In this document: piece after piece, positions 11,309 through 20,095 of the stretch
Position numbering within the stretch: the first letter of the stretch is position 1
Layout: each line of letters begins with the position of its first letter
Assembly (NCBI RefSeq): GCF_005144965.1
Contig: NZ_CP039704.1
Location: 2,340,001 to 2,404,000, forward strand
Length of the DNA: 64,000 nucleotides
Direction of reading: 5' to 3'
DNA from: Hankyongella ginsenosidimutans
Lineage (GTDB): Bacteria; Pseudomonadota; Alphaproteobacteria; Sphingomonadales; Sphingomonadaceae
The notes under the pieces: model-generated
What the model saw: the letters and a program-made list of their open reading frames with translations, nothing else
What the model was told of the DNA's origin: nothing
Databases searched by the model: none
Position numbers and translations under genes: made by a program

Positions 11309-11368
11309 AGAGCCTGACGACATTTGATGGGATCGCCGTCCCCGCGAAAGCCGGGATGGCGATCCATG
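11309..11368. repeat. Intergenic palindromic repeat (REP-like)
   Basis: A strong hairpin at about 11330-11368 has arms GATCGCC...GGCGATC around a CCCCGC-GAAA-GCCGGG core. It is preceded by AGAGCCTGACGACATTTGAT (11312-11331), and a close copy of that lead sequence occurs on the other strand at 60424-60455. No T-run follows, so it is not a typical intrinsic terminator. Confidence 0.6.
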
Positions 11369-11500
11369 GAAACACGGGTGTTCCTGGATTGCTTCGGCGC
11401 TATGCGTCTCGCAATGATGATTCCGCCTCAACCGATCAGGCTCATGACTTTTCGACGCACGGACATTTAACCTTCGCGCGACTTGGGCTAGCAAGGCGGG

Positions 11501-12175
11501 ATGATGAACTTCAAGCCGCCCCGGCCCGTTCGCACGCCAGTCACCCAGGGCCTGGCGATCTGTTGCCTGCTGGTTTTGCTGCGCAGTGGCTGGGCGGACC
11601 GGAATTCGATTTCGCCGCCAGTCAGCGCGGCGGGCTGATCCCGGCGCTGCTGCTGGGCGTGCAGGCGAACGAGGCGCTGCACAACTGGCGCGTGGCGACC
11701 CTGCTGACTGCGCTGTTTCTGCATGCAAGCTGGCTGCACCTTGGCGCCAACATGCTCATGCTGCTGGTGGTCGGCCGCCCGGTCGAGTGGGTGCTTGTCG
11801 CCGTGGACGCTGGCGCTGTATATCCTGTCCGGCATCGCTGGCGGGTTGCTGCAGGCCTTTGCCGATCCGACGTCGATGATCCCGGTCATCGGCGCAAGTG
11901 GTGCCATCGCCGGCCTGTTCGGTGGCTATGCCATGCTGTTCTCGCGTGAAAGGTGGCGTCCCGGACGCTGCTGGGGTGCGGGTTTCCGGCCGCCTGCTGC
12001 GGGTGTTATGGATCGCGGCCACCTGGATCGGCCTGCAACTTCTGCTGGACTTCAGCAGCGGCGGCAATTCGCTCGTCGCGATCTGGGCGCATATCGGCGG
12101 GTTCCTCGCCGGGCTGGTGCTGACGCCCCCATGCTGCGCGCGGTCTCCGCGAGGGTCGCTTCTCCCGGAGATTAG
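11501..12175 (+). CDS. Rhomboid family intramembrane serine protease (frameshifted)
   Basis: A polytopic membrane protease of about 225 residues. The catalytic serine sits in GASGAIAGLFGGYA and the catalytic histidine in WAHIGGFLAGL, the Ser-His dyad of the family. The HASWLHLGANMLMLLV stretch matches the conserved rhomboid segment containing H-x-x-x-x-H-x-x-x-N-like residues. The frame breaks near 11578, 11795, 11955 and 12130; the last lies at a CCCCC run that should hold six C. The start chosen is the first of two tandem ATGs at 11501-11506. The stop TAG at 12173-12175 abuts a palindromic repeat. Substrates are unknown. Confidence 0.85.
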
Positions 12176-12210
12176 AGCATGATTGATTCAATCTGAAACG
12201 ATCATACTCT
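12174..12210. repeat. Palindromic repeat AGAGCATGAT...ATCATACTCT
   Basis: A 37-nt imperfect inverted repeat: AGAGCATGAT, an ATTCAATCTGAAACG-containing centre, then ATCATACTCT. It separates the convergent rhomboid and DUF4170 genes and touches both stop codons. A degenerate relative lies at 18451-18500. It could act as a two-way transcription stop or simply be a dispersed repeat. Confidence 0.55.
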
Positions 12211-12441
12211 AATGTTGGTGCTCGGCGTCCGGCTCCAGCAGCCGGTGCAGGTGCACGACGACATAGCGCATCTGCGCATCGTCGACGGTGCGCTGCGCGG
12301 CGGACCGCCACGCCGACTCGGCAGACTGATAGTCCGGATAGATGCCGACAATGTCGAGCTTGGTCAGGTCCTCGAAGTCGAGGCCCTGGGGTCTTTGACG
12401 CGTCCGCCAAACACAAGATGCAACAGGGGTTTATCGGTCAT
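12209..12441 (-). CDS. DUF4170 family small protein (frameshifted)
   Basis: A small protein of about 77 residues found in alphaproteobacteria, function unknown. MTDKPLLHLVFGGRVKDPQ begins in one frame, and GLDFEDLTKLDIVGIYPDYQ followed by MRYVVVHLHRLLEPDAEH continues in another, joined near 12388. Together they match the whole family length. The ATG is at 12439-12441 and the TAG stop at 12209-12211 falls inside the palindrome shared with the rhomboid gene. It lies 20 nt downstream of the epimerase gene on the same strand and may be co-transcribed with it. Confidence 0.75.
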
Positions 12442-12461
12442 GGCGCCTCCTTGAAAGTCTG

Positions 12462-13454
12462 TCAGCCCCAAAGGGCGGCGACAGGCGGATAGAGCCGCTG
12501 CCCAAAGGATGCAAGCCCGTCTGCACGATCTTCCGCAAGCAGCAGCGGTCCGTCGAGGTCGACATAATCGGCGAACCCGGCGAGCAGCATGGCGGGTGCC
12601 ATGGCGAGGACGACCCGACCATGCAGCCGACCATGACCTCTAGGTCCAGTGCGCGCGCCGCCCGGTAGAGCGCAATCGCCTCGGTCAAGCCGCCGCATTT
12701 GTCGAGCTTGATGTTGACCGCGTCATAACGCGGCGCAATGAATGCCAGATCGTCATGGGTATGGCAGCTTTCGTCTGCACAGATCGGCACCGGCGACTGC
12801 CCGCGCACCAGCGCCTGATCGGCGCCGGCAGGCAGTGGCTGCTCGATCAGCACGGCACCGTTTTCGGCGGCGACCGCGCAGACGGCCTGCAGGATCGACG
12901 GTGTCCAGCTCTCGTTGGCGTCCAGGATCAGCCGCGCGGCAGGGGCGGCGCGATGGACGGCAGTGATCCGCTCGACCGCCATCTCCGCATCCAGCTTGAT
13001 CTTCAAGAGCGGCGCAAGGGTTTGCGCGGCTGCCTGCGCCGCCTCGGCGGCCATGCTCCCGGCGTGTCGATGCTGATCGTCAGCGCGGTCTCGACCGGCT
13101 CCGGCGGCGGCAAGGCCGCCAGGGCATAGACTGGCGTGCCGCGCCTCTGCGCCTCCAGGTGCCACAGCGCGCAATCGAGGGCGTTGCGCACGGCGCCGGC
13201 GGCAGCAGGCTGGCGAGCGTGTCCCGGTCTGCTCCTGCCTCGATCTGCGGCCGCACCTGCTCCAGCAGAGCCAGGGCCTGCTCAGGGGTTTCGCCGTACC
13301 GCGGATAGGGCACAGCCTCCGCCCAGCCGAAACAGTCGCCCTCCTGGATCCTGACCTCCAGGGTCGTGGCTTCCGTCTTGACGCCGCGTGCGATCCGGAA
13401 CGGCTTGGCAAGCGCAAAGCGGGCAATCCGGGCGTCGAGCGAGCGCCGGGTCAC
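12462..13454 (-). CDS. Dipeptide epimerase, enolase superfamily (frameshifted)
   Basis: Most like L-Ala-D/L-Glu epimerase, which acts on murein peptides during cell-wall recycling. The muconate-lactonising-enzyme core is visible: the catalytic KIK pair (LLKIKLDAE), metal ligands in ILDANESW and ICADES, and the second catalytic lysine in VNIKLDKCGG. The frame breaks near 13197, 13050 and 12610. The C-terminus MAPAMLLAGFADYVDLDGPL is normal after repair. Translation starts at a GTG (13452-13454) whose G is shared with the TAG stop of the upstream mlaC-like gene, so the two are coupled. Substrate specificity within the superfamily cannot be fixed from sequence alone. Confidence 0.82.
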
Positions 13455-14095
13455 TATTTCGCGCTGGCGGTCTGGGTGTTGCGCATCAGGGCGATCAATT
13501 GATCGATGCCTTTCTGCGGCGTGCCAGCCTGATCGATGCGTGCTGCGAAGTCGGCCTGCTGCGTGATCACGAGGCTCACGCCCTGAATGTATAGATCGAC
13601 GATCTTGAAGCCGTCATTTGTCTTGCGCACCACCCAGTCGGCTTTCACCGGCTCCTGCAGGGGCGCCGGAGACGATGGCGTGGACGATCTGGTTGTTCGC
13701 ATCCACCTGTTCCACCTTCGCAACCTTCAAAGTCGCATCCTTATAGTCGATCAGGCGGGTCTGATAGATCGTCACCATGTAACGGGGAAACGCGGCGTCG
13801 TAGTCAGCAAGCTGCTCCGGCGTTGCACTGCGCCCATAGCGCGAGAGCACACGGCGGCCGATCGACTTGACGGCAAACCCTTCAAGCAGCAGCGCCTGAA
13901 ACCGGTCGGTGCGAACTTTTCGCTCACCGAGCCGTCGCGCAGGACGCCGAAAGCACGGTCAGAGATTCTGGATGTAGGCGCGTGCATCCGTCGCCTGCAC
14001 CGCCGCCGCGGCTGGACCGGCGATGAACAGACAGGGCGTCAGTGCGCCGAGCGCCAGCGCGAGGGCACCGGGAGTGTCAAACTGCGAAGCTGCAT
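13454..14095 (-). CDS. mlaC: MlaC/Ttg2D-type phospholipid-binding periplasmic protein (four frameshifts)
   Basis: A soluble periplasmic shuttle of the Mla system that carries phospholipids between the membranes. A signal peptide (about residues 1-36, hydrophobic ALALALGALTPCLFIAG) precedes the mature domain. Diagnostic stretches are VLSRYGRSATPEQ, FPRYMVTIYQTRLIDYKD and WVVRKTNDGFKIVDLYIQGV. The ORF is broken near 14065, 13965, 13912 and 13665. Its partner Mla genes are not in the window. It ends overlapping the epimerase start and lies 21 nt downstream of the cytochrome c gene on the same strand. Confidence 0.85.
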
Positions 14096-14116
14096 GATGT
14101 CGTCCTTTTCAGGGAG

Positions 14117-14584
14117 TTAGTCGGCTTTCGGGTCGCTGGCGGCCAGTTTCAGATAGGCGATGATGTGGGCGCGATCCTGGCTGTTGCGCACACCGGCATA
14201 GCCGATGCGCATGCTGGTGTTCGCGGCGATTGTTTTCGGGTCGGCGATGTAGGTGTCCAGCGCCGCCGGTGTCCATGTCTTGCCCCATTCCACCAATCCC
14301 GATGAATACTCGCTGAACCCGGGATATGTTCCGGCCACGCGCCCGAAGAGGCCGGCGAGCGGCGGCCCGGATTTGGTCAGGCGGCCGGGCTTGTCGACGA
14401 TCCAGTGGCAACTGGCGCAGCGCTGGCGAAACAGCTTCTGGCCGACAATCGGGTCCTGCGCGTCCTGCGCCTGGGCGGGCATGGCGAGGACAGCAGCGGT
14501 CAGAAGCATGCCCAATCGGGCTGCTTGCATTCCAGTGCGCATGATCGTTTGTCGCTGCATGGCTGTAGCCTGTGTGTCCTGCAT
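14117..14584 (-). CDS. Class I cytochrome c, periplasmic
   Basis: An intact 155-residue c-type cytochrome. A Sec signal peptide ends near AMPAQAQ (about residue 40). Covalent haem attachment is by CASCH (Cys56, Cys59, His60). The likely distal ligand is the Met in SMRIGYAGV near residue 127. The overall pattern (haem motif near the N-terminus, then a glycine-rich loop and a terminal helix AHIIAYLKLA) is that of the soluble c2/c550 group. An internal ATG nine codons in is an alternative start. It probably shuttles electrons in the periplasm. Redox partners are not in the neighbourhood. Confidence 0.9.
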   Translation of the reverse strand: MQDTQATAMQRQTIMRTGMQAARLGMLLTAAVLAMPAQAQDAQDPIVGQKLFRQRCASCHWIVDKPGRLTKSGPPLAGLFGRVAGTYPGFSEYSSGLVEWGKTWTPAALDTYIADPKTIAANTSMRIGYAGVRNSQDRAHIIAYLKLAASDPKAD

Positions 14585-14776
14585 TCACGCTATGGTTATG
14601 CAATTGGGCAATTTAAAGGACTGTGACGACGACTGGACCGCATTTCATGGCGCGCGGAGCAGGCGCCTGGCCCGGAACGCCCGCTCACTTAACTCGGGTT
14701 TAACGCTCCAGCGTCCATAGAGTAGGCTCTGCGCAGTGAAATACTGCGTGCGTCGTTCGTTTGGAAAGGTTTGCCC

Positions 14777-15901
14777 GTGTCCAAGGCCAATATGCTGAGC
14801 AGTGCCGATGTCGCCGCATTGATGACCGAGAAATCTGCGGACACCCGGGCGCAGACAGCGCAGCGCCTTGGCGAAACCATGACCAAGGCCGGCCTGAGCG
14901 ACAAAGAACGCCACATGGCGGAGGAAATCTGCCGGCTGATGATGAAAGATGTCGAGGTGAAGGTGCGCGCCGCTCTGTCGCAAACCATCCGCCTCAGCCC
15001 GGACCTGCCGCACGACCTGGCGCTTGAACTCTCCAACGACGTCTCCGAAGTGGCGCTGCCGTTCATCGAGATGTCATCCGTTCTGACCGACGACGATCTG
15101 ATCGCCATCATCAACTCCAAGCCCGTGGAGTTCCAGGTGGCGGTCGCGGGGCGCGAAGCCGTCTCCGAGCGCGTGTCCGACCGACTGGTCGACACCGGCA
15201 ACGAGGACGTCGTCGCCCGTCTGGTCAGCAACGATGGCGCCGTGCTCAGCGAAAAGACCATGACCCGCGTGCTCGACGAATTCGGCCATGTGCAGCGTAT
15301 TTCGAACCCGATGGCGCAACGCTCCTCGCTGCCGATGGGCATCGCCGAGCGGTTGGTCAATCTGGTGTCGGAGCACATCCGCGACCACCTGGTGACCCAC
15401 CACCAGTTGTCGGCCGATGTGGCGATGGACCTGCTGCTGGATACCCGTGAGCGCGCCACCCTGCACCTGCTGGACGGCCGCTCGGATGGGCCGGACGTGT
15501 TCGAGCTGGTCGACCAATTGGCCTCCAACGGCCGCCTGACGCCAACCATCATCCTGCGTGCGCTGTGCATGGGCGACCATACCTTCTTCGAGGCGGCGCT
15601 TGCCAAGCGCGCCGGCATTCCGGTGGCGAACGCCTTCCAGTTGATCCATGACCGCGGTGGCAACGGCCTGCGCCGGCTGTTCAAGCACTGCGGCCTGTCC
15701 GACCGCATGGTCGATGTCGCGCGCGCGGCGATCGATATCGCGGAAGAGTTGCAGTACAGCCAGCCGGAGGATCGTCACGAATATCAGAAGCGCATGCTGG
15801 AGCGCCTGCTCACCTTCTTCGAAGACGATTTCGACGGTGCGGATATCGATTACTTCATCGGCAAGATTACCGATAAACCGCAGTCCACCATGCGACATTA
15901 G
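14777..15901 (+). CDS. DUF2336 protein, copy 1
   Basis: An intact protein of about 374 residues in the DUF2336 family, largely confined to alphaproteobacteria and without a known function. It is almost wholly helical, with repeated units of the form D-V-E-V-K-V-R-A-A-L-S and N-D-V-S-E-V-A-L-P-F-I-E that resemble HEAT-type solenoid repeats. There is no signal peptide or membrane segment, so it should be cytoplasmic. The GTG at 14777 is preferred because GGAAAGG lies 7 nt upstream; a TTG at 14771 is the alternative. It converges with the TipN-like gene. A second, divergent family member lies at 24677. Confidence 0.85.
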   Translation: MSKANMLSSADVAALMTEKSADTRAQTAQRLGETMTKAGLSDKERHMAEEICRLMMKDVEVKVRAALSQTIRLSPDLPHDLALELSNDVSEVALPFIEMSSVLTDDDLIAIINSKPVEFQVAVAGREAVSERVSDRLVDTGNEDVVARLVSNDGAVLSEKTMTRVLDEFGHVQRISNPMAQRSSLPMGIAERLVNLVSEHIRDHLVTHHQLSADVAMDLLLDTRERATLHLLDGRSDGPDVFELVDQLASNGRLTPTIILRALCMGDHTFFEAALAKRAGIPVANAFQLIHDRGGNGLRRLFKHCGLSDRMVDVARAAIDIAEELQYSQPEDRHEYQKRMLERLLTFFEDDFDGADIDYFIGKITDKPQSTMRH

Positions 15902-15960
15902 AGCCTGCTTCACAGCATCGGTTGACGCGGCCTCGCCCTCATTCTTAATGAGTCCTGACC

Positions 15961-18362
15961 CTAGCTGCTCAGCCGCTTGATCGACTGGGCGAGCGCTACG
16001 TAAAGCTTGCCAAGGTCTGAACTCAGCAGCGTCACGGCGATGGCCTGGCCCTCGCGTTCCTGCATGCTCCGCCCGATCAGTCGCTCAAAGTCCTGCACGA
16101 ACCGGTGCACCTGCTCGCGGAATTCGGCATCGTCCCTGTAGAGCTTGTTGATGTGGGTGCGCTCGCTGCGGTCAAGCAGTTGGCGGGCGCGGCGCGCGAA
16201 GACGCTGCGGTCGCCCTTCAGATACTCCTGCCAGTAGGTATCGGGCAGGTCCACGGCCATGGCCTTGGCGACATCGATTGCGGACGAGTTCAGGCGTTCG
16301 ATCAGGGCCGCGGACATACGGCTGTAATCGGCGCTGCTGATCCGCTCCTGCCGGGTTTCGGCCTCGGTGACCGCGCGCTGGGCGGCGCGGGCGGCGGCCT
16401 CGATGCGCGCAAGGCTGCCCTCCAGCTCGGCGGCGCGGGCACCTGCACCGGCGGCGGCCGATCGGCCCGCATCTTCGAGCGCTGCCAGTGCATCCTCGAC
16501 CGGTGCCAGGATCGATGCGCGGATGGCTGCCAGGTTCAATCCAGTCAGGCGATTGCTGACGGCGGAGGCGATGTCGCCTGCGGTGTCGTCGATGGCGCTG
16601 CGTGCCTGCAGTGCAGCGGCGCGGATACGGTTCAGGGCCTCGAGCAGGTCGGAGGAAACCTTGAGGCCGGTTGCGGCGGCGTCCTCACGCAATTGCGTGA
16701 TCTCCTGGGCGAGAAGCTGGATTTTCTCGCCGACGTCGCAGTGCGTGTCCGCCAGGCGATCGGTCTCACGCGCCAGTGCGGCGCTGAGGTGGGTCAGCCC
16801 CGCCGTTGTATCGCCCAGAGCCGCATTGGTGGACTGCGCCTGTGTCTCCAGCGCCGACATCTGTTCAGCGAGCGCCTTGGCGAGCGCGATCCGCTTGGTC
16901 TGAACATGGTCGAAAGCCTCGCTTTTCTGCGTCAGGGTTTGGTCGAGGCTTTGGGTCAGCGTCCCGACGTCCGCCAGCAGGCGGTGCATCCGCGCGCCCA
17001 GCGCCTCAGCGCGTCCATCCAGGGCGGAAAGCGGCGCATCGAGCGCAGCACTGCCTTCGAACGCGGCACGGGTCTGGGCTGAGAGGCGTTCAAGTTCCTG
17101 CACGCCGGCCGCAACGGCGCTGCTCAATGCGTCTTTCAGCGCCGAAAGCCGGTTCTGCGCATCGCCGGTCGCCTGCGTGACGGCTGCGACGTCGCGATGG
17201 AGGATCTCGATGGTCTGCCCGGACGCCAGCCGGTTGGCGCTGATGCCGTTGTTCAGGATTTTCAGTGCCTCGCGCGTGGCGCTGCGCGCATGGTCCGCCC
17301 AGCTCTGCGCGTTGGCGTGCAGGGCGGCGCTCTGGGCATGTATGGCGCGTTGTGTCGCCTCAAGCGTGTTCGACATGTCGGTCAGCAAGCCTTCCAGCGC
17401 CGTGCGCACATTCTCGCCGGTCGCCTCGAGACGGCTGCCCTGCTGGTCCGCAGCGGTCGCCAGACTTGCGGCTTCCGCGCGCAGGCGGCCGCACAGATCG
17501 GCCGCCTGCTGGCCGAGCGGCGTCAAGGCCTGGCCCAGTTGCTCGATGGCGGTCTGCGTTGCTGTCTGTTCCCGGGCAAGGCGCTCGAGGGTTGCATGCA
17601 GGCCGTCCACCTGTTCCTGCGCGGTCGCACCCGCGCGGGCGAGGCTGGCGTCAAGCGCCTGCAGGCGCGCATCCAGCATCTCGACGTCCCGCTGCGCCGG
17701 CTGCACTGCGGATGTGACGGACTCCACGCTGCGCAGTGCGTCCGCGCCGGCCTGCGTCAGGTCGGCGGTCAACCGCTGCGCCTTCATGCTGGCGGCCTCG
17801 ACTTCCGCGACGATCCGCTGGGTTCTGCTGTCCACATCGGCGGCATGGCCGATCAGGCCGGCGAGATCGGCGCCGATCGCCGCGCGACCCGCATGAACCC
17901 GCTCGGCGACAATCGCCACCGCCCCGTCGAACCTGCTGATTTCTTCGCTCATCTGAGCGGCGACATAGGCCAGCCGCTGCGTCTCCTCGATCGTCCAGCC
18001 GATGGCGGTGCCGGGCGGCTTGCGGTGCAGCAGCAGCGCGAGAGCGACCAGCCAGACGAGGCAGAGCGGCGCAGTGATGGCGGCGATGATGCTGGCCCAG
18101 CCCGCAAGGCTGAAGTCCCGCCAGGCATCCACGGCGGTGAATAGGCCAACGCCGGCAAGCACCACGCCGAGCCACAGGAAGGACAGCGCGCCCGCGATGC
18201 CGAGTATCCAGGGAAGGGCGGGCGCCGGGCGCTATCCGGCTCGGGGTCGGACGACGCCGCCGGCTCGGCGTCGGACGTCGGCTCAAGGCTTGCGGCCGGT
18301 TCCGGCGATGCTTCCGCGACGTCCTCAGTCTGCGTGCTAAATCGTTGCGCTTGCGCAGTCAT
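15961..18362 (-). CDS. Large coiled-coil membrane protein, TipN-like architecture (one frameshift)
   Basis: A protein of about 800 residues. The acidic Pro/Glu-rich N-terminus (about 1-45) is cytoplasmic. Two membrane segments follow (about 48-75 and 85-110, the second AIITAPLCLVWLVALALLLH-like). Some 550 residues of Ala/Glu/Gln/Arg-rich coiled coil come next, then a compact C-terminal domain with YWQEYLKGDRSVFARRAR and SSDLGKLYVALAQSIKRL. The frame breaks near 18215 inside the first membrane segment. The start is ATG at 18360-18362. The layout (two N-terminal TMs and a very long coiled coil) resembles Caulobacter TipN, the polarity factor that places the flagellum. That link is architectural inference only. 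It lies beside flagellar and phosphorelay genes. Confidence 0.7.
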
Positions 18363-18450
18363 CCGCCTTGATCCCTGGAACCTGACCGGCTGAGGTGGAA
18401 AGCATGCTTGCTTCGACCGATGGCGTGAATCAGGCTCTTTCCCATGAATG

Positions 18451-18500
18451 AGACCATGATTCACGTTTCAGATCGATCCAATCTGAAGCGATCAAGGTCT
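18451..18500. repeat. Imperfect palindrome in the divergent gap
   Basis: Arms AGACCATGAT...CGTTTCAGAT and AATCTGAAGCGATCAAGGTCT form a long interrupted stem in the 223-bp gap between the TipN-like gene and the Hpt gene. It is a degenerate relative of the repeat at 12174-12210. The rest of the gap shows no clear promoter box. Confidence 0.5.
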
Positions 18501-18585
18501 AGGTTCTCAATGACTCGTTAATCCTTTTACGGCACTGGTCAAAGCGCGAACGGCGAAAATCGCACAATTTCCGTGAGAATAGCCC

Positions 18586-18932
18586 ATGGCGTCGCCCTTT
18601 GATCAGCTTTCCGGCGCGTCCGTGCTTGATACCGCCCATGTGATCGCGTTTGCCGGCGGCGATTTCGCACTTGCGCTGGATTTGCTGCAGGATTTTCTGG
18701 CGACACTCGATTTTCACATGCGCCTGCTCGATGCGGCGCTGGTGGCCGACGACTGGCGGGAGGATGCGCACCGCCTCAAGGCGCCGCCTGCAGCATCGGT
18801 GCAATGCGCCTCGGCGCGCTTGCCGCCATGGCGGATCAGAACGGCATAGCCTGGCCGGACCTGCAGTCGCAGCTCCGTCTGGAGGCGGCGCAGGTTCGGG
18901 ATTGCGCCAGCGCATTTCTCGCCGCCGCCTGA
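18586..18932 (+). CDS. Hpt phosphotransfer protein 1 (one frameshift)
   Basis: A single-domain histidine phosphotransfer protein of about 116 residues. The phospho-accepting histidine is His62 in EDAHRLKG, followed after repair by AACSIGAMRLGALAAMAD. The frame breaks at about 18781, where two bases of the LKGAA codons are missing. Without repair the protein appears to end early with a meaningless tail. It is cytoplasmic and should pass phosphate between a hybrid kinase and a response regulator. Its neighbour downstream is a receiver protein, but that protein lacks the acceptor Asp, so the true partner lies elsewhere or the pair acts by binding. Confidence 0.82.
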
Positions 18933-19043
18933 CGGCAGACGTTTTTCCAGCTTCTCAATTTTCCGGCCTTCGCCATCGTTCCGGTTGCGGCTTGCGCAGC
19001 AGCCGACTATAGATTGTAGGCCAAGGCTCAGTGGGGAGTATAT

Positions 19044-19591
19044 ATGGCGCTTAACCTTGAGCGCTTGAGTGTGGTCGTCGTTGACGACAGCATGTTCATC
19101 CGGTCGCTGCTGGCGAATTCGCTGCGCGTGCTGGGTGTCGGGCAGATTTCGCTGCAAGATCACGGCGGCAGCGCGATCGAACTGCTGCAGATGGTGCAGA
19201 AGGATCCGGTGCGCGCCGGCATGATGTCGGTCGACCTCATCATTTCCAACTGGGAAATGTCGCCGGTCGACGGCACGATGCTGCTGCGCTGGGTGCGACG
19301 CCACAAGGACTCGCCGGATCGCTTCGTGCCGTTCCTCATGCTGACGGCGCACAGCGAACGCAGCCGCGTGGAGGAACTTCGTGACATGGGCGTCACAGAG
19401 GTCATCACCAAGCCGTTCACCATCCGCGCCTTGGGGAAAAGCTGGTCACCACCATTTCGCGCAACCGCCAGTACGTGCATACCAAGGATTATTTCGGGCC
19501 GGACCGGCGGCGTCAGATGTTGCCGCACGAAGGGCCGGAGCGGCGCAGCCTCACTGACAAGAGCCCGGAAGTGGAGGTCGTTCATGGCTGA
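19044..19591 (+). CDS. Receiver-domain protein lacking the phospho-acceptor Asp (one frameshift)
   Basis: A protein of about 183 residues with one receiver (REC) domain and a short C-terminal tail. The acidic pocket VVDDS (Asp14, Asp15), the LMLTAHS threonine and the ITKPF lysine are all present. The position of the phosphorylated aspartate is Asn69 (DLIISNWEM, codon AAC at 19248-19250), where relatives normally have Asp-Trp. It should therefore not be phosphorylated at that site. The frame breaks near 19435; the repaired tail reads LVTTISRNRQYVHTKDYFGP and then DRRR. GGGGAG precedes the ATG. The stop overlaps the next Hpt gene by 8 nt. Confidence 0.85.
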
Positions 19592-20093
19592 GGCGGCCAA
19601 GCCGAAAGTCCGGGTGCGGCTCTACCGGTTCCGCAACCGCCTGAAGGAGAAAACGGCGGGGCTGGGCGGCGATACGCCGCTGGTGCTGGACGAGGCCCTG
19701 CTGGCAAGTGCGGAGAAGCTTTTCGAGGATATGGCGGAAGACTATCCGGACTGGGTCTCCCGGCAGATCGAGCAGTTGCTCGAATTGCACCGGCGCTGCG
19801 TCGATACGCCGGACGCCCGTCGCCTGCTGTTCGAGCAGATCAACGCCATCGCTCACGACATGAAAGGGCAGGGCGGCACATTCGGTTACGCCCTTGTCAC
19901 CACCATCGCGACCTCGTTGAACCGCTTCTCAGGTATGCGCACGGCTATTCAGGACCGGCACGTCGAGATCATCAAGGCCCATGTCGACGCCATGCGCGCC
20001 GTGATCCGCGATCGGTTGAAGGCCGATGGTGGCGAGACCGGCAAGGCGCTCGTCAAGGGGCTGGAGACCGTGATCGCGCGTTTCGAGGGCTAG
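19584..20093 (+). CDS. Hpt-domain protein 2
   Basis: An intact 169-residue cytoplasmic helical protein. The candidate phospho-accepting residue is His91 in AIAHDMKGQGGTFGY, the H-D-x-K-G form of the Hpt motif. The basic N-terminal 30 residues (RVRLYRFRNRLKEK) precede the helical bundle. Its ATG lies inside the last codons of the receiver gene (8-nt overlap), so the two are translated together and probably interact. If the receiver cannot be phosphorylated, this protein may hold phosphate from another source or act as a sink. Its stop lies 2 nt before the next ATG. Confidence 0.8.
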   Translation: MAEAAKPKVRVRLYRFRNRLKEKTAGLGGDTPLVLDEALLASAEKLFEDMAEDYPDWVSRQIEQLLELHRRCVDTPDARRLLFEQINAIAHDMKGQGGTFGYALVTTIATSLNRFSGMRTAIQDRHVEIIKAHVDAMRAVIRDRLKADGGETGKALVKGLETVIARFEG

Positions 20094-20095
20094 CG

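Noticed and set aside
11330-11368. Intrinsic terminator after the chemoreceptor
   Set aside because: The hairpin is strong but no U-run follows, and related sequence recurs elsewhere, so a dispersed repeat is the better call.
19044-20093. An apparent receiver-Hpt fusion protein
   Set aside because: The single frame results from a missing base near 19435. The repaired receiver ends at 19591, overlapping a separate Hpt start at 19584.
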